A DNA stretch of 64,000 bases, taken from contig JAHWDD010000005.1 of the NCBI GenBank assembly GCA_023897205.1, forward strand, positions 1,550,001 through 1,614,000, in the 5' to 3' direction. The notes beneath the pieces are model-generated. The model searched no databases. It was not told the origin of the DNA and worked only from the letters and a program-made list of their open reading frames with translations. Origin of the DNA: Exophiala sp. HKRS030. Taxonomy: Eukaryota > Ascomycota > Eurotiomycetes > Chaetothyriales > Herpotrichiellaceae. Numbering within the stretch: the first letter of the stretch is position 1; every line of letters starts with the position of its first letter. The translations under genes were made by a program, and so were the position numbers. This document shows, one piece after another, positions 33,701 to 45,360 of this stretch.

Positions 33701-34492
33701 TTAAGTTGAGGCGACAGCTGTCGGTGTAGAAACAGTAGTCGGGGTGCTAACACTCAGTGCTTCAGGCGAGGCCGCAATTGTTGAGGTTGAGTCGATCAAT
33801 GTGGAGGGGAATTTATCCACCGAAATTCCCATGGGTTCCTTCGTGGCTGACGGGGGAGGCATATCAGAGGTGTCGAGTTTGCGCTTCTTTCCCTTGGGTG
33901 CTGGGTCCAGAGGAGGTGATCGTTTGTAGACAACCGTCCTCGTCATGACAGAACGTACGCTGACTGGTTTAGAACATGCACTCCTAGGAGCATCGAAATA
34001 GCGGTAATCTGCAGGAGAAAAGGGGGAGTAGATCATGCTGCCAGCGCTCATACCACTGAATGCGGTACGCGGAGAGGGGCCACATGTATTGGGTGAAAAG
34101 GCCGGGGAGTGAGGTATGCGAAGCCGCCTAAGGTTGCGGCGAGCATCTGGCGTTGGTGGTACAGAACCTGCTGGCGACTTGTGGCTTTCGCTTTTCGCTG
34201 AGGACAAACTGGATGAGGTAGAGGTATTAGAGATCATGGAGTTTCTGGTACTTGTCGATTCATCAGACAACGATCTTTGCAGAGCTCCCGTCGATGGAGG
34301 ACTCGCCAGCACCGGTGTCAAAGCCTTGAGAAAGTCGGTGTAGGCGACTGGAGGGGTGATGGGCGTTCCAGCACTCTCCTGTTTGATCATTGCTGGTACA
34401 CATGACACCGGAGTGTTCACAATCTCGGAGGGGAATGAGGCCGTCTTGGGGGTCTGGAGGGGAGGAAGCACCGGTCTCGTCACAGCAGGCAT
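33701..34492 (-). CDS. Conserved fungal Ser/Pro-rich disordered protein, function unknown
   Basis: One exon, 263 aa. It opens with MPAVTRPVLPPLQTPK and has TPITPPVAYTDFLKALTPV, a Ser/Thr-rich stretch, RRLRIPHSPAFSP, DYRYFDAPRS and SVRSVMTRTVVYKRSPPLDPAPKGKKRK. I recall ascomycete proteins with the same order of short motifs, all unnamed. Many SP/TP sites suggest a target of proline-directed kinases, and the basic KGKKRK end could be a nuclear signal; both are inference. The gene stands alone between two gene-poor stretches of over 3 kb, a setting common for regulated genes with long leaders. No enzyme fold or membrane helix visible. Confidence 0.75.
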   Translation of the reverse strand: MPAVTRPVLPPLQTPKTASFPSEIVNTPVSCVPAMIKQESAGTPITPPVAYTDFLKALTPVLASPPSTGALQRSLSDESTSTRNSMISNTSTSSSLSSAKSESHKSPAGSVPPTPDARRNLRRLRIPHSPAFSPNTCGPSPRTAFSGMSAGSMIYSPFSPADYRYFDAPRSACSKPVSVRSVMTRTVVYKRSPPLDPAPKGKKRKLDTSDMPPPSATKEPMGISVDKFPSTLIDSTSTIAASPEALSVSTPTTVSTPTAVAST

Positions 34493-37400
34493 CTTGACGA
34501 CGACAACGAGAGAGTCGGTCCTTGAAGCCTTTTGACGTCGCGAATACGGGGAGGTCGGTGGATGAGAGACCTGACGGAAACTGGCGCAGGGAGGAGAGGA
34601 TCGTTCCGTAAGGGAAGAAGGGTAAGAAGACAGTAGACAGAAGGGAGCGACGCCTGATCTATTTCTGGGCAGACACAGCTCGCACAGCAGTAGCTCGTAC
34701 TGACACCCACCAGCTTGACCAGGATGAGTCCAGCCTAGCTACCGGCGCATGGACAAGGCGCAGTAGACCGGTGAGTAGTTGGCAGGTGAGCAGTCAGCTA
34801 TGACTGGAGATCGTCTGGCGCGTAAATGGTACGAAGAGAACAAGATCCGTGTGCAGGGCCAGCCGGCGAAGAAATGGAGCAATGAGAGTGGTTGGCCTGG
34901 AGGCGCCTGGTCGAAAAAGACACTGAATGACGGCAGCAGAAGTGAAGAACGAAGGATCCGAGGGAACAGGTGGTGGTGAAGGGAGGAAAGAATGGTGCCG
35001 AGTGGAAAAAAGGATTGAGGGACGGATGGTGTTGGACAGTCGAGATAGGTCAAAGGCGCGCGTTAAAACAGCGGGATGACCGGGGGGAGTGCGGGATCAA
35101 CTCCTGTTGTTGGTCGAGTTTGCTCCTGTTGCCGCCGGCGGCAAAGGGGAAAGGGAAGTGGATCTGATGGATCTGCCTTCGACGACAAGAATAGTCCTTG
35201 GCAGCTGATTGATTGGCTTCACCCTGTCCACATCCGACCAGCTCAACCCTTCAGCTCGTCGTCGCGGCGTATGCTGATTCGACGCCGAGGCCTCCGACTG
35301 TGACTCGCGAGAACTACTGCAGGCGGCAGCAGCAGCAGCAGCAGGACAGTTGGCAATGCAAGCTCGAAGTATGCGGTGTTGTTTGTTTTCCTTTCCCTGT
35401 CGGCCTCAACACGCTCAGCCTAGCGGGCTAGACGTCGACAGGCGAAAGGCGTTTGCCAGGAAAGAAGCTGGTGGTGTTCGGTAAGACTCGGCCTCCACTA
35501 TTAGGTCAACCGTGGTGCTTGCAAAGTATCCAGGCGTGGAATGGTATGATCGGGCTCGGTGAGTAACGGACCTGGATTCGAGGAGAGACAGAGCGACTGT
35601 AGTGCACATTCACATGCGTTGTGCAGGGGCATCAGAGGCGGGCACGTGGATTTTATCTATCCAGTTGGTAAGCCGCTGACCACCTGGCCATCTCTGTTGC
35701 TTTGTTGCCTTGTTTGCCATGATACAGGTTTTAGCCGCTACATGGCTTTTGATTTCCTGATTCGTTGCAGCTGCACGGCGCAAAACCAGATCGGATGGCC
35801 AGATGAGGCATTGCAGATATGCTCGCCTTGAGCGCGCGGCACAGCTCTTTCGCATATCTTGCATCACGGCCTGGACTGCATCGGGCGCTATAGCTTCTCG
35901 GCCGCCTCAGTGGACGAAAACATTCATCGCTTCCCCTCCCTGCGTCGACCATGTTGCCAGAGCGCGCGCCATCACTTTGGGCACCAATAGCCTGGGTCTG
36001 AGTTGATTGTTTTCCAGCAGTGATATGATGTCTCAGACGACCACATTTCAAGATCCAATCAATTGATATGCTTCATCAGCAGGATCTCATCTCCCACGCA
36101 AGCCGCCAGTTGTGTGATGAATTTTGCAACACTGATTCACAAACGGGACGCACGTCCAGTCAATCGAAGGGTAATGTCATCGACCCTCACGGATTGTGAG
36201 GCTGAATAAGGATTGGCTACTACACTGTGGCAATCGCTGAGCTATTGGCGTGATCATGAACCACTGTTCGCCTGTACAGGGGATGTCCGGATGGACGGCT
36301 CTCCGGTGACCAATCGGATAGAGATCTCCACGACTGTTGAACGGGCTTTTGTCTCTACGCAAGCGCTGTCTGTACATGGGCGATGACTTGCATCAACACG
36401 AGCAACCAGTGGATCCTGGGGATAGCGTTTCGGGTGGGAAAAACAATCCTTTTTCGTCATGCTATCAAACTATTCCGCCATGAAGGGCATGACAGCACCA
36501 TAGACATCGACGATCTAGGGCAAGCTTAGAATTGCTTGAGGATGAGTGCCTTTCTGCTGTGGCGTGTGACCTTGAAAGTCGTTTCAGACAAGGCGCAGGC
36601 AACAAAGCAGATTAAAGATCTGCCTTGCTTCGCTTTCATTGCTCCACGATCAGCCCCTATTGCCAATCAGACGACGTCGTCATAGCGCCAGGATGATGGG
36701 ATGCGAAAAGACCAAATCCTTCTCCCTCACGCATTCTATGCCATCATTGGAGGGGAAAGAGGATTTGTGATGACCATGCCTTGACAGGGGTTCCAATGTG
36801 TTTTTTTTCACAACCTCGTCTCGCGGAGCTGTTTTAATTCTTGTGAGCGGAATATTATATTGCTGACAAGTGCTGCCGACTCAGTTATATCCAGAGAATC
36901 AAGTAAGGACCCGGGAGAAATCGTCTAATTTCGACAGTCCTGCATGAAATCGAGCGATGCAATTGTCTTGTAGTGTAAAAATGATATCGAGGCATGATAG
37001 GGCATGGAAGAAGATCAACTGGCTCTGCCGCCGCCTGTCATGACAATAACATGTTGATCAACGATTGCCCAAAATCAGGTGTACATGAGAGAGACCTTGC
37101 CAGGTCTTTGGTATTTTGTCCCCTTCGTTCTGGTGACGTTCTTGTGCCATTGATGGTGTATCAAGATATTCTTGACTCCTTTCTGCTCACTCAGCTCACC
37201 TTTCCAAACACATAAATACCATAAACCGTGATGATGTAGCTGTAAGACAACGGCTCGGCATCTGATGCCATCTAGAAGTAGGTCATGACATTGGATGGAT
37301 GCGTTCTGTATTCCGTACTTGTACTTGGGGGGAAAAAGAAGTTGTTGCCGGGTAAATCCGTCCAAGCTCTTATCGCTTATCGCCTCCCGCCACCAACCAC

Positions 37401-37747
37401 AATAGATGAAGTTGAACCGAAAATGCAACACCACTTTATGAACTATGAACAAGCCTGTCTTCTAAGCTCCTGAATACCAAGAGCATCTTTCTACACTCTC
37501 AACGACTTTTTCTTGGCTTGATTATTCTGACTTTTGCTTCATTACTTCAGATAATCTGTCTAGATCTCTCCTCTTCTTGTGTATGTACTGTGGCACTTTG
37601 TTGGGTGACTTGGAAGTATTTCGGCGCATGTTCAGCTGAAGTGCAATCTTTGGATACCTAAGTACATTTCGACTGCAATTTCACCTGAAACCAAACTTTT
37701 CAGCTTCTCAACAAACATATCGAGACGAGTGTCTGTACCTTGTCAGA
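34493..37747. other. Gene-poor 3.25-kb region
   Basis: Upstream of the minus-strand disordered-protein gene and upstream of SHR3, so it holds both promoters. It includes a CAG run near 35325-35345. Open frames at 35559, 35731, 36254 and 37075 show no family features. Confidence 0.45.
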
Positions 37748-38498
37748 ATGCCTACCAATCCATTTGCGACGTTCCTCATCATCTGCCGTGAGTATCACCA
37801 CATTTGAGAAACACCTAGTACCAAAACAAAACTAACAAGTCGCGCACGCAGCTGTCTCGTTCTTCCTGGGCATTCTCTTCTCTCTCTTCCCCTACGACTA
37901 TCCCCTCCTCTGGTCGTCACTGCCTACGCCGGACACGCACTTTGATGCCATCGAGACACACCTACAACTCTTGCACAATGCGCCGAATCTTATCCAGCGC
38001 ATCCTACACATCATGTTGACCGCGGGCCTTTTGGGTTTGCTCATCAAGCTGTACAAGCCCACCGAGTCCAACATGCTTTTCGACGGAGGCAGTCTGGTGC
38101 TCTACATGGTCGCGGTCATTGTCTACATTGCAAACATTGTCAAAGGTCTCCGCATCGTCAACGACGGCACGTATGGATTAGGATTGAACAACATGGATCA
38201 AGATCAATTGGACAACCTGAACATGCAGGGCCAAGACGCGGATTCGGGCGACAGAGTGCTGGGTCGTGAGGACAACCTCAAGGTCCTAGCTGCCAGCAAC
38301 ACGATCCTGGCGTTGGTGCTTGTTGGTGTGTTGGTTCTACAAGTCGGCCAAATGTACGCCGATCGTGTTGACGCGCGCGCACTGAAGGACTTCCATGAAA
38401 AGGAGAAACTCGAACAAGAGAAGAAGGAAAGTGAGTCCCCCTCGAGTGCGACCGTGAAGAGACAGGGTAGTCTCAGGGAAGGCAAGAAGACGAAATGA
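37748..38498 (+). CDS. SHR3: ER amino-acid-permease chaperone SHR3
   Basis: Model: join(37748..37787, 37852..38498), 228 aa. ER membrane chaperone that keeps amino-acid permeases folded and packs them for COPII export. The first exon encodes MPTNPFATFLIIC; the splice (64-nt intron) continues PVSFFLGILFSLFPYDYPLLWSS. Four hydrophobic segments are visible, with the family landmarks HNAPNLIQRILHIMLTAGLLGLLIKLYKP, NMLFDGGSLVLYM and VLAASNTILALVLVGVLVLQVGQ. The cytosolic tail is Lys/Glu-rich and ends GKKTK, compatible with a di-lysine-like ER signal. The length fits yeast Shr3 (210 aa). Confidence 0.93.
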
Positions 38499-39096
38499 TG
38501 GCAAGGCTGATGAATGAGGGCATGACTGGGAATCTTGGTGCGATGGGAGACATCTACATATGACTTTTTTTTTCAAGACGACACAGTAAGGCCTCGTCAT
38601 GGTACACAGTTGAAAATCAAGCCATAGGCTTTACCTGTAGGGAGTACTCGTCCTTAGGAGCTATCTCAAAGGACTCGAGAAAATTTTGGAATGTTCAGCC
38701 TTTTTGGTGGTCATGGGCGAAACATGTTCAAAACGTTGACTGGCACATTTACTGGTGTTTCTCTCAGCGACCATGCTACGAAGAGTCTTCTGCAAATTGA
38801 CACATTCAAAGCCCATGTGCTGGGAGGGGCTCACATTGTCAGCCTTGTGAACGAGACTATTTTGCGTGACCATGATTGGCTGAAAACTACCTCTTCCCTC
38901 CCCCGAATCAAGCCTTGTGATTATTTCCTTCCGCCTATTTTCCCCGGACGTTGAAACTGCGCCTCTTTAGGCAAATACAGTACCCAAACTACCCACATTC
39001 TCTCTCGAACATCTACGTATACTTGTTTTCTCTAACGGAGAAGATTTTTTGGGCTATTATCCTGCGCCACCGAGTACAGGGTCTTGGGATCGCAGA
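38499..39096. other. Intergenic, 598 bases
   Basis: SHR3 3' flank and promoter of the mitochondrial gene at 39097. No gene recognised. Confidence 0.45.
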
Positions 39097-40152
39097 ATGT
39101 CATCTATAACGGGGTCGAAACCCGTGGCAGTACCACGCTTTCTCTTGCCTCGACTCACCTGGACGACGACAAGGGCCACCGCCTCGCTGGTCGAGCCAGT
39201 GCCACGGACAGTGCACACCACGAGACCTTCGTCGTCGCTCAAGAAGAAGCCTACTCCCTCCTCTTTCAGGCGGGGTCCCGCGTCTCGTTCAATACACACC
39301 ACCACCGCCGCGGCCGCCGCGGCGACGATCCCTTCGGGGCCCGTTGCGCCGTCGAAGTCTTCGTCTCCGTCCTCGCGCTCACCCCGCGCCTGGACCGTCC
39401 GACCCCTCCCCGTCGACTCTGCGCCCATCCGACACAATGGCGTGTACGTGGCGACGTTCAAGACGGCCCGGCGGGCGTTCTCGGCGACCGCGGCGTGCCA
39501 AAAGGACCACCACTTTGACACGCTGAAGTTTGTGCAGCGCCTCAAGGACGAGGGGTTCAGCGAGGAACAGGCCGTGGCGATGATGCGGGTGCTCAACGAC
39601 GTCATCGAGGAGTCCATCCAGAACCTCACCCGGACCATGGTCCTGAAGGAGGACGCCGAGCGGAGCACCTACACCCAAAAGGTCGACTTTGCCAAGCTCC
39701 GCAGCGAACTGTCCAACGCCGACAGCACCGAGGCCCAGCTGACCCGGTCCAGCCACGAGCGGCTGTCGAGCGACCTGGCGAAGCTCAACGCCAGGCTGAG
39801 GGACGAGATCGGCCGCACCCAGGCCAGCGTCCGGCTCGACCTGAACCTCGAAAAGGGCAGGATCAGGGAGGAGGCCAACGGGCAGGAGATGAGGATCAAG
39901 GAGACCGAGGCCCGGATCGAACAGGAAGTCGCCGGTCTCCGGGAACGTGTAGAGGCCGTCAAGTTTTCGACCCTGCAGTGGTTGATGTGAGTTGTTTCCC
40001 TTTGTGCCGGGCCGGCCCTTACACCCTTTACACCTCCTTGATTGATATCTCTCAAAAAAAAACCTCTTTTTATGCTAACCTCTGTCATTAATAGGGGTGT
40101 CTGTACCGGAACTGCGGCTCTCATTCTGGGTGCTTGGCGTCTGTTGATGTGA
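39097..40152 (+). CDS. Mitochondrial inner-membrane coiled-coil protein (FMP32/MCUR1, DUF1640 family)
   Basis: Model: join(39097..39986, 40095..40152), 315 aa. The Arg/Ser/Thr-rich N-terminal 130 residues without acidic residues look like a mitochondrial targeting region. The DUF1640 core begins HHFDTLKFVQRLKDEGFSEEQAVAMMRVLNDVIEESI and continues in a long coiled coil (about residues 195-285). The last helix, GVCTGTAALILGAWRLLM, comes from the second exon and is the inner-membrane anchor. Yeast Fmp32 assists cytochrome c oxidase assembly; animal MCUR1 affects the calcium uniporter. Which role applies here is open. The coding region is markedly GC-rich from about 39160 to 39960 compared with its flanks. 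The start is the first ATG; the frame opens further upstream only at a TTG. Confidence 0.88.
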
Positions 40153-41091
40153 GAGAGTTACAAAAAGCCAGGGGATTTTATGTTGTTTTTCCCCCCTGTC
40201 TCTTTATCATTGATATCAAGATACCAAACATCGAATGTGGTGTACACACATCTGCTACACACGCAACTCCAACGCCAGTATAAGATGCTGGGCAGTTTAT
40301 TTTTCCCATCCTTGGGCTCGACTACTGAAAAAAAAAGAAGGTGTGGGACTGAGTTGTTGAACAGTCTTTTTGTATCCATCCTCTCTTGCGGTAGAGCACG
40401 ATGAATCCAGAACTTATCTACGAAATATACCTACCTGTCTTGACTACTCCGTACCTTGGGTACCTACTTGTCTAGGTAACCAGGAGCTAGCTATATGAAA
40501 TTAATCAAATGATGGCCTCAAAATGCCAACATCACATGTCATTTGTCTGTCTGGGCAACACATTGCTTCTAGAAAGTTTTGACATCTTTGCGACAACTTC
40601 TGAAACGCGCATACAATAGTAGACACACCAGGTCTCCCTGCTGGTTTGACTCCCACTAGGGGTTCAACACGGGGGGATGCAGGTAAACGTCGTTGGCCAA
40701 AGGTTTTATCAAGTGAATGCAACGCCAGCGCTATGAAGGTGTTCCCGCCCTGGTTCTAGGTCGGTAGGTACCTAGTTGTGCTCTCCTAACACACACACAT
40801 ACACACATTTTGGCTCGTCCCGTACACCTCGCCACGTTCCTCTCACGCGTGCGTTTTCGAAACCACCTTGCAGCGCATCATATTGATCGCGTTGTTGCCA
40901 GGGCTGTCAACAACCCTGCCAGACCCGCCTGCCGTCAAGTTGGTCAAGTGTGGTCCTATGTGAATAAAGGCGTCCGGGGGGGGCATCTTTTCAACTGGCA
41001 ACCAACAAAGGCTGATGAATCCAAACTCATAAAGAGCATGTCCGTAAATTGCTCGTCGTGAATGTTGGGAAGGAGGTCCGATCAAGAGCAC
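40153..41091. other. Convergent intergenic, 939 bases
   Basis: Lies between the 3' ends of the mitochondrial gene and the WD40 gene. It has one exact TACTCCGTA at 40445-40453 and a CA run near 40790. No gene recognised. Confidence 0.5.
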
Positions 41092-43330
41092 TCAAAGCTG
41101 GACACCCCAGAACCCCTTGCCACCACAGACTCCGAGTGTTCCCATGGTCGGCGCCCAGCTCAAATTGGCCACTTCGTACCGTGACTCCCAGACGGCAGAA
41201 GGTCCACGTTCCTGGGCCGTTCCGCCACCTCCAGAAGCTCCCGCCGGGACACCCGCCGGGAGATTGCCGGCCGAACCCAACAGATCCCACAACAGCACAC
41301 AGCAATCGTCGCCGCCAGAGGCGAGTAACCCTCGCTGCGTATTGCTCCATTCCACACAGTTTACAGAAGCGCTGTGCCCCTTCAGCTCAAGCAAGGCCTG
41401 CCCGGGTTGCCGTACGTCTAGTACGCGGATGACGCTCGAGTCTTGCGAGAAAGTGGCGAGGAGATGGGTATCATGAGGCGATGCGGCAATACGTAGGAGC
41501 GGAGGCGGGAAGGATAGCGTCTGAGATCCAGACCCGCGTGTCGGGGACGTCGAAAGGGGGTCGGAAAGTTGTGCTAGGCAGAAATGTTAGTCGCGAATCA
41601 AGATCTACTTCCTGCGACTTCGTGACATCGAACGCATTTATGGTGAACTTACAATTCTTGTCTTGTTGCTTTTCACTCGGCTCGTAAATGATTGTACTGT
41701 GTTCGAGGCTCCGTAAATCAAACATACGTACGCTCCCATCGGCGCCGCACGAGACAAACACGTCAACACTATTGGCGCAGAAGCGGACATCATAAACCTC
41801 TTTATCGTGAGCAATGAGTTGTGTTTTGGCTGTCAGTGTGGGAATGTCCCAAATTGTGCAAGTCGTGTCAATTGAGGAGGTGATGATCAGTGATGGCTGG
41901 ACCACATTCCAATCCAGAGACGTGATTGGAGCAGTGTGTTCAGGAGATTTGGAGTTCGACAAGAGGGCCAAGGGCGATAGCTTTTGTGGTGGAGGTGATT
42001 TCGAATTTGGTGGACGGTTGATCGAATTGGACTGGTATCCATGTTGGTCATTCGGTAACGACCATAACCTCAAATGGTCGCCGGATGTGGCGAGCAAATC
42101 GGTAGTTTGCTTGTTCGAAGAAGGTGGCTCCCACAGTATTCGGGTTACGGGATATGCATGGGTGGCTTCCGCAGTCTTGATAAACTCCAGCCCTCTTTCG
42201 CCGTGTGGATTTTCTGGGTCGACCTGTGTTCGTTGAGTCTCTAAGATTTGTATCTGGGTGTGTCAGCTTCTTTGTTCCAGTCCAGCAAATAGTTAACACC
42301 ATACATAATTGTGGTTATCTTCCAGATAGCTTCCGAGGGCCACCTTGCCCGACGAACCTCCACTTGACCGTGGAGGCCACTTGCACCAGTCTACTGCGTA
42401 TATCGGCCAAGGCGCAATATAATTACTGTTCTGTGGGTGTTCTCGGCGATCCTCTTCCTGAGCAGTGCTCGGGCTGAAGGGTATGTCTGTGGCATTCGTA
42501 TCGGAGCGCGGCCTGATGTCCGCGAGGCCAAGAGGAGAATAAGACGGTGGTCCTTGAGGGGTGCTCGAGAGGTGCCCAGACGGAGCGGAGGGGTACTTGG
42601 ATTGCTCAGGAGTGTTGTTTGAGAACGGTTTGTATCTCGGTTGGTCCATTACACCTGGACTCGATCTCGAGTAGCTGTGGGTGTGATTGAGGGTCATGGG
42701 CCTTGCAGACAAGGGCGACTGCTGCATCTGGGTCGATATTTGAGGCAGAGTAGGGAGTGTCGGTGCCGTGTTGCTCGTGTTCAGTGCCGTCGGTCTGTTC
42801 TGTAGACCTGGCTGGAGTGTCCCTGGGATCGTGTTCCCCGCGACATTGTTTGGATGGCCGGGCGTAGAAGGCTCAATATTGATAGACAGCGCTTCGCCTC
42901 CATAAGCTGGCGGCGCACCATAGTGGTGGATGTCACCCATGGCGGAACCTGGTTGATTGTTCATGTATTCTCTTTCTCCTTGTCGCCCGACAGTCAAGGA
43001 CCGTCGCAAGCCTTGAGGATAATGTCCTCCTAACTGTGTGTCTGACGAGGGCGGTGCGACGGCGGCGGCGTGCGTACCAGGATATGCATTCGGCGCAGGA
43101 CGGTAGGGAATCACGGTGCCATTGCCATTGGTGTTTGGCTGTGGCTGGTAGGAATGATTTTCGGCGGCCGTGGTGGGCGTGTTGTTGTCGTTCCAATGAG
43201 GGTTCGGAGCGCCAATAGAGCTCAGAGTCTGGCCAGTCTGATATATGGCATTGGTGGCGCTGTAGTAGTTGTCGTAGGTGGGAGAAGAGTCGGAGAGGGT
43301 ATGTTGATGGCGAGGAATGTGGAAGGGCAT
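41092..43330 (-). CDS. DCAF7/WDR68 (HAN11/TTG1-type) WD40 protein
   Basis: Model: complement(join(41092..41573, 41653..42253, 42305..43330)), 702 aa. The C-terminal 390 residues form a WD40 propeller starting YIAPWPIYAVDWCKWP and GKVALGSYLEDNHNY, then IQILETQ, TAEATHAYPVTRILWEPP, LLATSGDHLRLWSL, and repeats such as DTTCTIWDI, VRMFDLRSLEH and GDDCCVLLWDLL. This matches human DCAF7, a 342-aa scaffold for DYRK/HIPK kinases and CUL4-DDB1 ligases, and plant TTG1. Here a Pro/Asn/Ser/Gln-rich extension of about 310 residues precedes it, disordered. Both splices (79 and 51 nt) restore propeller sequence. It shares a 430-bp divergent promoter with the CAB4 gene. Confidence 0.92.
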
Positions 43331-43760
43331 AATCAACAACTAACTACATGGAAATTGAAGCCTGACGAGCCCCGTGCAGTGACTCTGAGTGGGATGTTTT
43401 GTGGTTGCTGAGAAAGTCTTGTACGAACCATCGAGTTAGCACTTTGCACCTCGTTTATTCGTCCAACCACCACATAGACATAATAGCCTTGGTTTCTTTA
43501 CTCCATGAGACCACCTATGATCTACTCTAAGTTATACGGAGACAGAGTAACAGTTGACGATTGAGCTGTATTTCTGTCTTTCAACAGAAAGTCCTCTGCC
43601 TGCCTCGGTAGAGTCGTGACGAGCATCGCCGTACAACCACGACAGCCGCTTCATTGCCGATAACTTTCCTCACAGCTCAGCGTTATCAACGTAGATATTT
43701 GATACAACAGTAAGAATCACATCGTCACCATCTCTGGACCAAGTCCGTACGATCAGAAGA
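43331..43760. other. Divergent promoter, WD40 gene and CAB4
   Basis: 430 bases with starts on both sides; no other gene. Confidence 0.55.
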
Positions 43761-45074
43761 ATGGCACCGACACCTCCATCACCACTGGAACTTCTCCTCT
43801 TGCCGGCTCTCCAGCTGCCGTCCAGTCCAGCCTCACTGAGATCAGCGTACAAGACGACCTTTGAGACTCTCCTCCCGAAGCTCACTCACCCAAGCTCCTC
43901 ATCCGTTACAAGGCTGGACATCGCCTTGGTGCTCCCATCTTCGTATCCAATCAGCCCTAACATATCCCGGTCCGCCAGCTATCCTCTACTCCAGACGCTC
44001 TTTTCACACACCTACAGTCTCATCTGCTCAGTTGCCGCCCAGGCAAACATTGACCTGGACTTCCCTGGAGGTCTGGATGTGAGGCTCTTTGTGTTGGAGC
44101 CGCGGTCGAGCAATCTCTCCCCATCTATCCTAGGCAAACAGTCCCTCTCTGGCCCCATTGTCGATTTCGAAACATTCGTCTCCTCGACTCCCTCTCGCCA
44201 CTACACGACACTCTACACGGTCGAAGGCGAGACCGGCGAATCCCACCTCAGAACCCTCGTCACGGCCTGGCAGTCACGGCAAGGTGGCATCGCCCCTCCG
44301 GTTCAGCGCCTACCTTGTGGCCCGTCCGTCACAACCAACCCATGCGCCTCGGCGACGTCAGCCTATGTGGCTGGCGACGAAGGCCCAGTGACAAGCCACA
44401 AGTCTGTCGCGGTCGGCGGCACCTTTGACCACTTGCACATCGGACACAAACTTCTCCTGACAGCCACGGTGCTTGCCGCTGAGCCGTCCGAACCAGACGC
44501 ACAGCAGCCCACTACGCCGCCACGTCTCATCACTGTAGGGATCACGGGCGACGAGCTCCTCGTGAACAAAAAGTACGGGGCGGTCGTGGAATCCTGGGCG
44601 ACCCGCCAACAGCGTACGGCCGAGTTTGTCGAATCGATACTGGTATTCCACCCGGACGTGGCTTCGATTCAAAAGACAGAACATGTCGACCAGCCCGGGC
44701 CAAACGGGAAAGTCGTCCGCGTCAGCTACGCCGTCGGCGCCGACGACATCATCATCAACTACACACAGATATCTGACCCCTTTGGGCCGACAATCACCGA
44801 CCAAGACATCACGGCGCTCGTCATTTCCGGCGAGACCCGCGCCGGCGGCAAGGCCGTCAACGACAAAAGGCTCGAGAAGGGGTGGAAGGCCCTCGAGGTC
44901 TTTGAAGTTGACGTGCTGGACGCAGGTGTCGGTTTTGATGATGATGATGACGACGACGACGATGGTGTTGAAGGACAACCACAGCAGCAACAGAATAAAC
45001 AAAACTTCGAGAGTAAGATTAGTAGTACCGAAATAAGGAGGCGGTTATACGAACAGAAGGAGGGTACGACTTGA
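43761..45074 (+). CDS. CAB4: Phosphopantetheine adenylyltransferase (CoA biosynthesis)
   Basis: Fourth step of CoA synthesis: 4'-phosphopantetheine + ATP to dephospho-CoA. One exon, 437 aa; yeast Cab4 is 305. The nucleotidyltransferase signature VAVGGTFDHLHIGHK (about residues 217-231, with the H-x-G-H motif) and the C-terminal ISSTEIRRRL motif are present, with VGITGDELLVNKKY, RVSYAVGADDIIIN and VISGETRAGGKAVNDKR between. The N-terminal 200 residues are a separate domain of fungal type without known catalysis. An odd feature is a run of nine aspartates plus a Gln-rich patch (codons about 44936-44990) inserted just before the ISST motif, from a GAT/GAC repeat. Confidence 0.94.
   Translation: MAPTPPSPLELLLLPALQLPSSPASLRSAYKTTFETLLPKLTHPSSSSVTRLDIALVLPSSYPISPNISRSASYPLLQTLFSHTYSLICSVAAQANIDLDFPGGLDVRLFVLEPRSSNLSPSILGKQSLSGPIVDFETFVSSTPSRHYTTLYTVEGETGESHLRTLVTAWQSRQGGIAPPVQRLPCGPSVTTNPCASATSAYVAGDEGPVTSHKSVAVGGTFDHLHIGHKLLLTATVLAAEPSEPDAQQPTTPPRLITVGITGDELLVNKKYGAVVESWATRQQRTAEFVESILVFHPDVASIQKTEHVDQPGPNGKVVRVSYAVGADDIIINYTQISDPFGPTITDQDITALVISGETRAGGKAVNDKRLEKGWKALEVFEVDVLDAGVGFDDDDDDDDDGVEGQPQQQQNKQNFESKISSTEIRRRLYEQKEGTT
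44936..44966 (+). repeat. GAT/GAC trinucleotide run encoding poly-Asp
   Basis: In-frame trinucleotide repeat inside CAB4; likely length-variable between strains. Confidence 0.85.
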
Positions 45075-45360
45075 TGAAATTGAATACATCTTTTACGAAT
45101 GAAAGTATATATACAAAACAAAACAGACACAGAATTCAATCACATACCGGCTGTCTCTTCCCCGATGATACGCGTCTCTCCCGAGATTGATAACTTGAAA
45201 GGTCGGTTCAATTGATTTGATTATAGACCCAGCCAGGTTCATTTGTGATATATGACGCAGATCGCTAGGTAGCTAATTCGTATCGCTCCAAAACACTACG
45301 CGCAGTAATACAATCGCTACAAACATGAAACATGCCACCTCGACACATTTTTCAGGAGTT
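45075..45360. other. Convergent spacer, CAB4 and ATG28
   Basis: 286 bases between two stop codons; no gene. Confidence 0.5.

Noticed and set aside
37075..37452. 125-aa minus-strand open frame in the SHR3 upstream region
   Set aside because: Composition and lack of motifs look random; no splice partners found.
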